Of a stretch of 44,664 bases of DNA, positions 17,484-26,089 are shown one piece after another (position 1 is the stretch's first letter; every line of letters begins with the position of its first letter). A program made the position numbers and the translations under genes. Origin of the DNA: Methanobacteriota archaeon (GTDB taxonomy: Archaea; Thermoplasmatota; Poseidoniia; Poseidoniales; Poseidoniaceae); the NCBI GenBank assembly GCA_018662825.1, contig JABJFI010000013.1:1-44664 (forward strand), written 5' to 3'. Under the pieces are notes generated by a model that saw only the letters and a list, made by a program, of their open reading frames with translations, was not told the DNA's origin and made no database searches.

Positions 17484-19486
17484 CCATGTCGGCCGAAATG
17501 ATGGTCGAGTGAATCCAATGGAAGTCTTAGGGCAGTAGGGCGACCATGGACACAAGCCCATGGGTTGGTGATTCGCCTCATATCCTCGACCAATCTCCGC
17601 ATTTCAGGCAAGGTTAATTTTTCATTTGCTTTTACTGCTCCTCGACAAGCATTGAGGAATGCAAGGTGATCTTTTCGTCGGTCCACAGTTTCTAGAGGCG
17701 CCCCATCTTCGGCAGTATCTTGCAACAAATCAAGGAGGAATGGGACCAATTCTTCGCCTTCAAGGAGGTGTGGTGCTGCCTCTACTACCCATCCCTGCTC
17801 TGTTTCATTAATTGTGAATCCAACTTCACTCAGGGTGTTAATGGCGGCCGACATACGTGCTGATTGGCGAGCATCAAGGTCTAATTTAATTGGTTCAAGT
17901 TTGGTTTGACTTTCCCACAGCGATTCATCGTTGCGCAATCGCTCGTATCGAATGCGCTCATGGAGTGCGTGTTGGTCAATCAGTAACAATTCTCCTTCAG
18001 CCTGCACCAAGATATATGAATCGGCGAATTGTGCTAATGGCTCCATTTCCGGCAATTCATTAACGATGCCTGTAAGAGGTTGCTCTTCGTTCGGTGAATG
18101 ACGATTCCCACAACCCGCATGACGGTGAAGCGTACGTTCGGCAGGTGAGAGTGCTGGAGCAGTCGGTTTCTCATCCATTCCAGGCAACGTTTCTTGGGCC
18201 TCAGGTGCAGTCGATTGGGGACGTTTCTTTTCAACTGATTCGGGTTCAGTGGCTTCTTTGCCGTGAAGATTTAACTGTGCGCCAGCAGCAAGAGCCCAAG
18301 CAGGAGGTACTTCGGATTTGGATTCCTTAGGTAACACCAGTGCCGGGGCACCAGCAGCTGCATCCAGTGGATTAGTAGAAGGAGTTTCAACAGTTAGATG
18401 CTCTTGAATCGAAGTCACTTTCTGAATGCCGAGCCCTTGTAGTCCAGGAATACCGCCTGCAGCATCAGGTTGTGTTGGGACAGATTCAAGTGTATGGGCG
18501 ATAGAACGTTCCAGCCGCTCAAGCACACGCCACGAATGTCTAAGGCGAACTTCACGCTTGGTTGGATGAACGTTAACATCCACTTCTTCTGGTGGCAGAG
18601 TGAGGGAAAGAACGGCAATAGGGTGCCTTCCTTGCATCAAACGGGTGCGATAACCTCTGCGTATGGCTTGTAGAAATGGGCCAGCAGCGACTGGTCTCTC
18701 GTTGATGAGAATATGGATGTCATCACCTTTACCACGAGTAATATCTGGCGTACTTATCCACCCGCTCCATCGTTCTTGACCAGGAGCCTCAGCATCACTT
18801 TGAGGAGATTGAATTTCAAGCATTGATTCAACTTGACCTCCAAGTAAGTCGAACAGTCTGTCCATCATTGATTCAGATGGAGGGATGTCGAGCATCACCC
18901 GTTCATCGATGAGTAAACGAAACCCAGTCAATTGGTGGGCCATTGCATGTGCCACGACAACATCGACAATACGGGCATTTTCAGTTGCTGGACGTCGTTG
19001 AAAAGCCAAACGGGCAGGTGTATTTCGAAACAGATGTTCAACATCGACTCGTGTACCTTTTTGCATGCCAAAAGGCTTTACTACGCCTTTTTCCCCATTT
19101 TTCATGGAAATTGATTTACCTTCTTTTCCTTCGGGTCTACTTGAAATCGAGAGGTGAGATACCATGCCAATACTAGCCAAAGCCTCACCACGAAAACCAA
19201 GTGTATGAATCGAATTCAGGTCTTCTGCTTTTTGCAATTTGGATGTAGCATGTCGGTCCAGTGCTAAGCGCAAATCCTGTTCGTCAATGCCACTGCCATC
19301 ATCCTCTATACGAATGAGGTCAAAACCACCTCGCTCAACTGTGATTACAAGGTGTGTTGCTCCAGCATCAAGGCTGTTTTCCAACAATTCTTTGACTACT
19401 TGTGCGGGTCGCTCAACAACCTCTCCAGCGGCAATATGCCCGATGGTCGTTTCATCCAGTTGCCGAATTCTGTTTGGTTCAGACAT
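17480..19486 (-). CDS. mutL: DNA mismatch repair protein MutL, endonuclease type
   Basis: 668 residues. GHKL ATPase N-terminus: ELLENSLDAGAT, EDDGSGI, ATSKL and GFRGEALASI. A Pro/Glu-rich linker covers about residues 340-480. The C-terminal domain has DQHALHERIRYE, matching the metal-binding endonuclease motif DQHA-x2-E-x4-E, together with ACRGAVKA and CVHGRPTALRL, so it is probably a nicking MutL like those of bacteria without MutH. The ATG at 19486 follows GGAGGGG at a proper distance; the track's 19501 start is a TTG within that site. It overlaps the mutS end by 8 bases. MutL of this type is rare in archaea and is normally explained by transfer from bacteria. Confidence 0.94.
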   Translation of the reverse strand: MSEPNRIRQLDETTIGHIAAGEVVERPAQVVKELLENSLDAGATHLVITVERGGFDLIRIEDDGSGIDEQDLRLALDRHATSKLQKAEDLNSIHTLGFRGEALASIGMVSHLSISSRPEGKEGKSISMKNGEKGVVKPFGMQKGTRVDVEHLFRNTPARLAFQRRPATENARIVDVVVAHAMAHQLTGFRLLIDERVMLDIPPSESMMDRLFDLLGGQVESMLEIQSPQSDAEAPGQERWSGWISTPDITRGKGDDIHILINERPVAAGPFLQAIRRGYRTRLMQGRHPIAVLSLTLPPEEVDVNVHPTKREVRLRHSWRVLERLERSIAHTLESVPTQPDAAGGIPGLQGLGIQKVTSIQEHLTVETPSTNPLDAAAGAPALVLPKESKSEVPPAWALAAGAQLNLHGKEATEPESVEKKRPQSTAPEAQETLPGMDEKPTAPALSPAERTLHRHAGCGNRHSPNEEQPLTGIVNELPEMEPLAQFADSYILVQAEGELLLIDQHALHERIRYERLRNDESLWESQTKLEPIKLDLDARQSARMSAAINTLSEVGFTINETEQGWVVEAAPHLLEGEELVPFLLDLLQDTAEDGAPLETVDRRKDHLAFLNACRGAVKANEKLTLPEMRRLVEDMRRITNPWACVHGRPTALRLPLDSLDHHFGRHG

Positions 19487-22133
19487 CTCGAGCCCCTCCA
19501 AGCAGTTGTTTTAGTCGATAGAGTGCTTCATGTGCTTGACGTGGTGAGAGTTCATCAGCATCGATATTTGAGAGATAATTGAGTGTTTCCTCCTGTTCAG
19601 AACTGAGGATAGGTGTCTGTTGCGAGGTTCCATTTTTCTGAGTAAGTGCAGCAGCAGCAAAATAGCCCATTAAACTCGATTGTCCTTGAGCCCGGGTTGA
19701 AGGTGTTCCTGATTCGCCTGCTTTGGCGCCATGGGCTTGTTGCTCAAGGAAAGCGAGAAGGTCAGTTGCTCTTTCTACTACAGGGCGAGGTAATCCCGCC
19801 AAAGCAGCAACTTGTACACCGTATGAGTCGTCACATGGGCCATCTGCAACAGTATGGAGGAATCGTAATTCCCCATCCGCCTGAGCCACTTGAACATGGA
19901 CATTGACCAATCCGTCGACTTCGCCTTCTAAACCAATCAATTGGTGATAGTGTGTGGCAAATAAGGTTCGAGAACCGATTCTATTACAGATGTCTTCGGT
20001 AACTGACCAAGCGATTGACAGGCCATCAAATGTAGATGTTCCGCGTCCAATTTCATCAAGTAATACCAAGGATTGAGGTGTTGCTCTACGAAGAATATGG
20101 GCGACTTCAATCATTTCCATCATGAAGGTTGAACGCCCACGTCGCAGATCATCACTTGCTCCAACACGAGTAAATATTCGGTCTACTAGTCCTATTCTAG
20201 CCTTCTTTGCAGGAACAAAACTACCGGTTTGTGCAAGAATCGTCAGTAGCGCAGTCGTCCGAAGATAGGTCGATTTACCACCCATGTTGGGCCCAGTAAT
20301 CAACAAGAATTTTCTATTCTTTTTCAGTTGTATGTCATTAGGGACAAAGCCAGATTGCATCTCTAGTGCTGGATGACGAGCCCCATCCGCTTTGAGATGT
20401 TCACCCTCGGTCAACTCAGGGCGAGTCCATGAACGAGAACGTGCGATGGAAGCGAAACATTGTAGGACATCGATAGCCGCCACTCGTCCAGCAATGTTTG
20501 CCAGTGCTTGGGCATGTACTCGGCAACGTTCTCGTAGTGAGGTAAATAATCGATATTCCAATTCTTTGACTTTAGTATCGGCAGTGAGGAGCAAATCATC
20601 TCTTTTGTTTAATTCTTCAGTCACGTATCTCGAGCCATTGGTCATTTGTTGCTTTCTTCGCCATTCTTCAGGAACTTTTGCTTCATTGGATTTTGTCACT
20701 TCGATAAACCATCCAATTTGCCGATTCATGCGAACCTTGAGTGAAGGAATTTCCAATTCAATTCGTAACTGAGATTCCAAATCATTGAACCATGAATGCC
20801 CAGAAGCCGAGGTTTCTCGAAGTTCGTCAATAGTAGAATCAAGTCCGGAGCGGATGAGTTTACCATCTCTAATACTCAAGGGCGGTTCATCAACCAAGGT
20901 TCGACGTATATCCTCTGCAAGGTCACTCAGTGCATCCAATTCGTGTGAAAGATGGCTTAGGAGTGGGTTTTCTGTTTCGTTACAGAGATTGATGATTGCG
21001 GGCATTCGTTCCAATGCATCTGATACAGCCAGTAAGTCGCGACCATTTGAGCGATTGTATGCTAGTTGAGTTGCCAACCTTTCCATATCTCTCAGCCCAC
21101 GAAGTGCTTCCCTCAATCCTTCAAGCCGACGAGCAGAACGAGATAGAGAACCAACCGCTTCATGTCGAGCACTTATTGCTTCAATGTTGCAAAGTGGGCG
21201 AAGAATCCATGTTTTCAACAGCCTTCGCCCCATCGATGTTCTACATGCATTCATTGTTGAAAGCAGACTGCCTTCAAATTCACCTGCAAGAGTTGATGTT
21301 AATTCTAAATTCTTCAAAGTCGTTTGATCCAAAACCAGATGACCAGACTCATCAATGACTTCGATGTCACGTAGAGGGACTTCATCAGCAATGTGCATGG
21401 TCGCTAAATAATCAGCAGCAAGGCCAGCAGCAGCTAAAGCAAGGGGTGCATCATCCAAGTCCAAATGTCCTAAATCGGCGACATTAAGCACTTTTTCCAG
21501 ACGATTACGGCGCTTTTTTTCACTGGCTCTATGCTGACTGATGAGAACACCCTCAAGGTGTGAAAAGAGAGCACATAAGGCGGTATCCTCGGCATCTTGA
21601 GGCGAAACAACAATTTCAGTAGGTCGCCAACGCATGATTTCATCTAATGCCCGAGCAAAACGGTCTTCGCCATTCAAATTTGATGCCCAAGCCTGTCCAG
21701 TAGAAGCATCGATAATTCCCAGCCCAAGTTCCGCCTTTCCAAGGGCGACTGAGACCAAAAGCGAACGTTCATCAGTGCCGAGAAGTGATTCTTCATACAA
21801 ACTTCCAGGTGTGTATACACGTGTGACGACACGTTCCAACAATTTCGCTCCTTCTCTTAGTTCCTGTTCTTGTTCAGCCACAGTGACTTTGTGCCCGGAT
21901 TTGAGCATCACACGAATATTATCCTCAAGAGCATGCCACGGGAATCCAGCCATTTGAATCGGTTTGTCAGCCTTTTTGTCACGAGAAGTCAATGCCAATC
22001 CAAGAACTTCAGAACCAACCGCGGCATCTTCATGAAATAACTCATAGAAGTCGCCCATGCGGAAGAACAGAATGGTGTCTGGGTGTTCTTTTTTGATGTC
22101 CATGAATTGGTCCATCATTCCCCTTTTTGCCAT
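19479..22133 (-). CDS. mutS: DNA mismatch repair protein MutS (MutS1 type)
   Basis: 884-residue mismatch-recognition ATPase. The N-terminal clamp carries the mismatch-probing Phe-x-Glu motif in FFRMGDFYELF near residue 28. The ATPase domain has Walker A GPNMGGKSTYLRT, Walker B LVLLDEIGRGTST and the TLFATHYHQL segment. The ATG at 22133 has GGAGTGA 8 bases upstream; the track's TTG at 22139 is less likely. It is followed by mutL with an 8-base overlap, so the pair is one operon. Domain order and length match bacterial MutS1, not the archaeal MutS2/MutS5 forms. An 8-bp inverted repeat lies in the 108-base leader. Confidence 0.95.
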   Translation of the reverse strand: MAKRGMMDQFMDIKKEHPDTILFFRMGDFYELFHEDAAVGSEVLGLALTSRDKKADKPIQMAGFPWHALEDNIRVMLKSGHKVTVAEQEQELREGAKLLERVVTRVYTPGSLYEESLLGTDERSLLVSVALGKAELGLGIIDASTGQAWASNLNGEDRFARALDEIMRWRPTEIVVSPQDAEDTALCALFSHLEGVLISQHRASEKKRRNRLEKVLNVADLGHLDLDDAPLALAAAGLAADYLATMHIADEVPLRDIEVIDESGHLVLDQTTLKNLELTSTLAGEFEGSLLSTMNACRTSMGRRLLKTWILRPLCNIEAISARHEAVGSLSRSARRLEGLREALRGLRDMERLATQLAYNRSNGRDLLAVSDALERMPAIINLCNETENPLLSHLSHELDALSDLAEDIRRTLVDEPPLSIRDGKLIRSGLDSTIDELRETSASGHSWFNDLESQLRIELEIPSLKVRMNRQIGWFIEVTKSNEAKVPEEWRRKQQMTNGSRYVTEELNKRDDLLLTADTKVKELEYRLFTSLRERCRVHAQALANIAGRVAAIDVLQCFASIARSRSWTRPELTEGEHLKADGARHPALEMQSGFVPNDIQLKKNRKFLLITGPNMGGKSTYLRTTALLTILAQTGSFVPAKKARIGLVDRIFTRVGASDDLRRGRSTFMMEMIEVAHILRRATPQSLVLLDEIGRGTSTFDGLSIAWSVTEDICNRIGSRTLFATHYHQLIGLEGEVDGLVNVHVQVAQADGELRFLHTVADGPCDDSYGVQVAALAGLPRPVVERATDLLAFLEQQAHGAKAGESGTPSTRAQGQSSLMGYFAAAALTQKNGTSQQTPILSSEQEETLNYLSNIDADELSPRQAHEALYRLKQLLGGARDV

Positions 22134-22148
22134 GCACAAATCACTCCT

Positions 22149-22184
22149 TGCTCTCGCTGGAGTTTACTGTCGTTGCCGAGAGCA
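22149..22184. repeat. 8-bp inverted repeat in the mutS leader
   Basis: TGCTCTCG and CGAGAGCA are separated by 20 bases, 16 bases upstream of the mutS ATG. Possible leader structure or operator. It is the only notable element in the 108-base gap between mutS and the next gene. Confidence 0.4.
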
Positions 22185-22241
22185 CATGAAGGTTCTCGCG
22201 CAGGCTTGAAAGAACTGCTGATTTCAATAGTTTTTTGAGAA

Positions 22242-23492
22242 TTATTTATTCTGCCGCATTCTCTTGGTGGCAGTCCACAGCATCACACCCATTACAATAC
22301 TGGATGCTGTGAAAAATACGAAGTTCAAAAAACCTCTTCCACTCTCTATAGAACCAATTGCTAAAGTATCAATTGAGTATGTAGCCGGATCCCCTTGGCT
22401 ATCGATACCATGAGCATAAATGACATCACTTGAGGACCCTGAGGTTTCGATTGTCAAAGGCAAAGGACGTGCTAGAGGCATTTTCTCTGGGACTCCATCA
22501 ATCATACGAATTACAGAAGTACTTCCTTGACTTCCAAACATCCACACAGCGCCATTTCCATCAAGTGTTGCTGAAACACTGGAAACATCCACGGTTGTTG
22601 TCGTTCTATCTTTGGCTATATGGACTGCAGAATCGGAACCTGCGGCGAGTATTGTCCCATTGTCAAGTCGAATCAGTGAGTGAATATCTCCCTTGTCCAA
22701 TTCTTCAATTGATGTGAGCATTGGTGCACTTGGTCCATCAGACCAAGAGATAAAACCGATGACTGGATGTGTTGTTGGTGCAGCAGGACTGCTATCATCG
22801 GTTCCGAAAACGTTGATCATTGACCCGGCAGCAATCCAAGTTCCATCACCCAAATTTTCAACCATGTTCCAAGAAATATCGCTCGCTGAATTGGCCATTG
22901 CTGAGGTTTCAACAGAACTGGCAAAGGCATCTTGAGCTGGCAATAGCGGTGAGCCTATCGGGCCAAAGCCACGAAGACTTGTCGAGTTCGCTTCATCAGT
23001 AACCATCAGCCAGCGATAGGAGTCTTCATTGCGTTGTTCGGCTACATCGAGTATATCAAAAGATAATTGATCGTTGTTAAATGTGATACTGGTACGTTGC
23101 TGTTCGTCATTGACATGGAAAACCTGAAGTGTATTGTTCGATGGAGAAACAACCATACTTCCATCATGTAGTTTGGTCATGAAAGACATTCCTAAGATGT
23201 CATCATAATCGCTTCCAATGTCATTGATTTCACCGGATTCATTGTAGTGAATCATCATTTCACCTTCGTTGCCTAAGACAATAGCGGTATAGGTATCTGA
23301 ATTTCCATAAACAATATCCAAAACACGGCCATCCATAGCTTCGAGTCCGTGGCTTCTGTAATCGACCCCTGGAAGTGAAGAGGTACCTTGTATGGCTAGA
23401 GCACCGAGGATGATAAAAACGAAAAATCCGGCAATAGCAACCCATTGATGTTCCGATTCTTCTTCAAGAAGACTGCGCCAACCCTTCGCCAT
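22242..23492 (-). CDS. Membrane-anchored protein with a large propeller-like external domain
   Basis: 416 residues, no recognised family. A short cytoplasmic N-terminus (MAKGWRSLLEEESEHQ) is followed by a membrane helix (WVAIAGFFVFIILGALAI), about 340 residues of repeated beta-strand units with G-D-G/N-G turns (LHDGSMVVS, LGDGTWIAAG, LDNGTILAAG, LDGNGAVWMFG) typical of beta-propellers, and a second helix (FVFFTASSIVMGVMLWTA) before a basic end. The propeller is probably outside the cell. I use ATG 23492; the track's 23552 adds 20 residues. Divergent from rpl10e. Function unknown; sensing or adhesion are open possibilities. Confidence 0.6.
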   Translation of the reverse strand: MAKGWRSLLEEESEHQWVAIAGFFVFIILGALAIQGTSSLPGVDYRSHGLEAMDGRVLDIVYGNSDTYTAIVLGNEGEMMIHYNESGEINDIGSDYDDILGMSFMTKLHDGSMVVSPSNNTLQVFHVNDEQQRTSITFNNDQLSFDILDVAEQRNEDSYRWLMVTDEANSTSLRGFGPIGSPLLPAQDAFASSVETSAMANSASDISWNMVENLGDGTWIAAGSMINVFGTDDSSPAAPTTHPVIGFISWSDGPSAPMLTSIEELDKGDIHSLIRLDNGTILAAGSDSAVHIAKDRTTTTVDVSSVSATLDGNGAVWMFGSQGSTSVIRMIDGVPEKMPLARPLPLTIETSGSSSDVIYAHGIDSQGDPATYSIDTLAIGSIESGRGFLNFVFFTASSIVMGVMLWTATKRMRQNK

Positions 23493-23641
23493 GGATGCAG
23501 GATGCGAAACGAGCACATGAAACCTTTTATTGTAAGATGGCTGAAGTTTCATTTCATTATTTTTAGAAAAATAGCGGCAAAGGTTGAGGCGGAGGGATGA
23601 TAAAGGGAATATCGGTCGCAGGACTGCTTGGAGAGAGTATC

Positions 23642-24181
23642 ATGGCACGTAAACCAGCATCTATGTATCGCCGCCTTAAGGGTCCTGCCTACACTCGACG
23701 TAAGTACATCGGCGGTGTCCCTAACAACAGAATTATGTCTTTCCACGCCGGAAACCGTGTTGCTGCGGAGACTGGACAATTCAAAGTCATCATGGAACTC
23801 CGTGCTGACAACAGTTGTCAAATCCGCCACACAGCTCTTGAAGCAGCCCGTGTTATTTCAAATTCAACAATTCGTAAAGTAGCAGGAATGCAAGGCTATG
23901 CTCTTCGAGTCCACACCTTCCCGCACCATGTGCTTCGTGAAAACAAGCAAGCAACTGGTGCAGGTGCAGACCGTGTTTCTCAAGGTATGCGCTGTGCTTT
24001 CGGTAAGAACGTCGGAACAGCAGCCCGAGTCAAGCGAGGACAACGAGTCATTTCTTTGCAAGTTGAGCCTGAGCATTACCTAGTTGCCCGTGATGCATTG
24101 CGCAAGGCGAACATGAAGTTCCCAACTCCGTGCACAGTCCGTTTGATTAAAGGACACGAGCACCTAAAGGGTCTCATTTGA
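23642..24181 (+). CDS. rpl10e: Large-subunit ribosomal protein uL16 (archaeal L10e)
   Basis: 179-residue uL16 family protein at the central protuberance near the A-site tRNA elbow. Family blocks: MARKPASMYRRLKGPAYTRRKYIGGVPNNRI, HHVLRENKQATGAGADRVSQGMR and FGKNVGTAARVKRGQRVISL. The ATG at 23642 follows GGAGAG; the track start at 23597 adds 15 residues and has its GGAGGG directly against the ATG, too close to work. The divergent gap contains an AT-rich TATA candidate (ATTATTTTTAGAAAAATAG, about 23555-23573). Two hairpins follow the stop codon. Confidence 0.95.
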   Translation: MARKPASMYRRLKGPAYTRRKYIGGVPNNRIMSFHAGNRVAAETGQFKVIMELRADNSCQIRHTALEAARVISNSTIRKVAGMQGYALRVHTFPHHVLRENKQATGAGADRVSQGMRCAFGKNVGTAARVKRGQRVISLQVEPEHYLVARDALRKANMKFPTPCTVRLIKGHEHLKGLI

Positions 24182-24185
24182 AATT

Positions 24186-24234
24186 CATTGGGTTCAGCCC
24201 AATGTCAGACAAATCCCTGTTTGTCGAGGATTTT
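24186..24234 (+). terminator. Tandem hairpins and T-run after rpl10e
   Basis: CATTGGG-TTCAG-CCCAATG (7 bp, 24186-24204) starts 4 bases after the stop codon. GACAAA-TCCCTG-TTTGTC (6 bp, 24208-24225) comes 3 bases later, then GAGGATTTTT. Fits a transcript end or an mRNA 3'-stabilising element between rpl10e and the ABCE1 gene. The rest of the 116-base gap contains the ABCE1 ribosome-binding site AGGAGGT. Confidence 0.55.
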
Positions 24235-24297
24235 TGGGCGTGAGTTCCTTAAGTCCGAACAAAAGCCAATCGATGAAGCATACTAGGAGGTGGATGA

Positions 24298-26076
24298 ATG
24301 AGAGTCGCAGTTCTGAAAGAAGACCATTGCCAACCAAAGAAGTGTAACGATGAATGTCAAGCCTTTTGCCCACCGGTTCGCAACGGTCAAGAATGCATAA
24401 TTATGGATGAAAAGACCGGCAAGCCACATATTTCTGAAAGCCTGTGTATTGGTTGCGGTATTTGCATTAACAAATGTCCACATGATGCGTTAATCATCGA
24501 ACAATTGCCAAGTGAACTTGAGACAGACATGATCCACAGGTATTCAATGAATGGTTTCCGTTTGTTCCGTCTACCAACGCCATCGAAAGAAAGTGTTGTA
24601 GGAATCCTCGGACCAAATGGAATGGGAAAATCGACAGCCATCAATGCGCTTTCAGGTCGAATGGTTCCGAATCTTGGAGATTGGTTGAACAAAGAGGCAG
24701 ATTGGGACGACGTCATTGAATCTCTTCCACGAGGAGAATTGAGAGACTTTTTCATTTCTGTTGATAAAGGCGACATCAAGGTTGCTTTGAAACCACAAAA
24801 CGTCGACCGTTTGCCCAAGAAAATAAAGGGTACTGTACGCGAATTACTTTCGCGGGTTGACGAGAGAGGTATGTTTGATGAAATGACCAACGAATTGGCA
24901 ATTGACCATTTACTCGAGCGAACAGTTCAACAACTTTCAGGTGGAGAATTGCAACGAATGGCTATTTGTGCCACTCTGTTGCGTGATGTCGATGTGTATT
25001 TCTTCGATGAACCTTCATCTTATCTAGATATTCACGAACGTATGAGGATTGTCAGAATAATCCAAAAATTGGCGGAAACAAAACGAGTCATCGTCATTGA
25101 ACACGACCTTGCAGTTCTTGATGTTCTTGCAGATTTGGTTCATATTGTCTATGGTAAAAAGGGTGCTTTTGGAATATTCACGCCAGCACGAACAACACGC
25201 CAAGCCATCAACACTTATCTCGATGGTTTCCTACCAGAGCAAAATGTTCGTATCCGTGATAAACCAATCAAGTTCCTAAATCACAGTGACCGTATCTCTG
25301 AAATAGGCACAGAGGTAGTTTCTTGGGGCGGTCTTACAAAGAAACTTGGAGAATTCCAACTGACTACTGGAGAGGGTGCAGTGCATCGTTCCGAAGTAGT
25401 CGGAGTCGTTGGCCCGAATGGAACTGGAAAATCCACCATGATCAAAGTCCTTGCCGGAGAACATGGTTACGATGAAGGGTGGGTTACCGAAAACGCCACT
25501 ATTTCATACAAGCCTCAGCACATCGATGTCGATATGGATTGCAGTGTGCAATTATGGCTTGACAGTGAAATTGGACCCAAGTGGCGAGTTGGTGAATACA
25601 ATGTCAATGTCATCCGCGCATTAGGTGTTGACCAATTGCTTCCTAAACGCGTCAAGAAACTCTCTGGTGGTGAACGCCAAGCTGTTGCCATCGCCATCTG
25701 CCTTGGAAGAGAGGCGGACCTCTATCTGTTGGATGAGCCTTCAGCCCATCTGGATGCGAATGCTCGGATGGAGGCTGCAAAGGCGATTCGAAGGACAATG
25801 GAGGCCAATGAAAAATCCGCCTTCGTCATCGACCACGACGTCTATTTCATCGATATCGTAAGTGATTCACTCCTCGTCTTTGAAGGAGAAGGCGGTGTTC
25901 ATGGGAAAGCAGAAGGTCCGTTCAAACTTCGTGAGGGAATGAATCGTTTCCTCGAAGGCGTCAATGTCACATTCAGGCGAGACCATGATTCAAAGCGCCC
26001 AAGAATCAATAAAATGGAAAGTCGAAAAGATAGAGAACAACGAGGAATAGGAGACTACTATTCCTTTGACCATTGA
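24298..26076 (+). CDS. abce1: ABCE1 / RNase L inhibitor, ribosome-recycling ATPase
   Basis: 592-residue Fe-S ABC ATPase that splits post-termination ribosomes into subunits. The N-terminal ferredoxin-like domain has two cysteine clusters (CQPKKCNDECQAFCP and CIGCGICINKCP) for two 4Fe-4S centres. NBD1: GPNGMGKSTA, signature QLSGGELQRMA, FFDEPSSYLD. NBD2: GPNGTGKSTM, KLSGGERQAVA, LLDEPSAHLD. The ATG at 24298 stands 6 bases after AGGAGGT. Length and motif order are normal. The next gene starts 13 bases after its stop, so the tandem nuclease genes may be co-transcribed with this essential translation factor. Confidence 0.97.
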   Translation: MRVAVLKEDHCQPKKCNDECQAFCPPVRNGQECIIMDEKTGKPHISESLCIGCGICINKCPHDALIIEQLPSELETDMIHRYSMNGFRLFRLPTPSKESVVGILGPNGMGKSTAINALSGRMVPNLGDWLNKEADWDDVIESLPRGELRDFFISVDKGDIKVALKPQNVDRLPKKIKGTVRELLSRVDERGMFDEMTNELAIDHLLERTVQQLSGGELQRMAICATLLRDVDVYFFDEPSSYLDIHERMRIVRIIQKLAETKRVIVIEHDLAVLDVLADLVHIVYGKKGAFGIFTPARTTRQAINTYLDGFLPEQNVRIRDKPIKFLNHSDRISEIGTEVVSWGGLTKKLGEFQLTTGEGAVHRSEVVGVVGPNGTGKSTMIKVLAGEHGYDEGWVTENATISYKPQHIDVDMDCSVQLWLDSEIGPKWRVGEYNVNVIRALGVDQLLPKRVKKLSGGERQAVAIAICLGREADLYLLDEPSAHLDANARMEAAKAIRRTMEANEKSAFVIDHDVYFIDIVSDSLLVFEGEGGVHGKAEGPFKLREGMNRFLEGVNVTFRRDHDSKRPRINKMESRKDREQRGIGDYYSFDH

Positions 26077-26089
26077 TGAGGGTGGATGG

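Noticed and set aside
16048-23491. 17-base match CCATGGCGAAGGGTTGG at the aroA start and the 23492 gene start
   Set aside because: A single short match covering start codons that encode M-A-K-G-W; expected by chance with moderate probability in a window this size, and no other sign of a mobile element.
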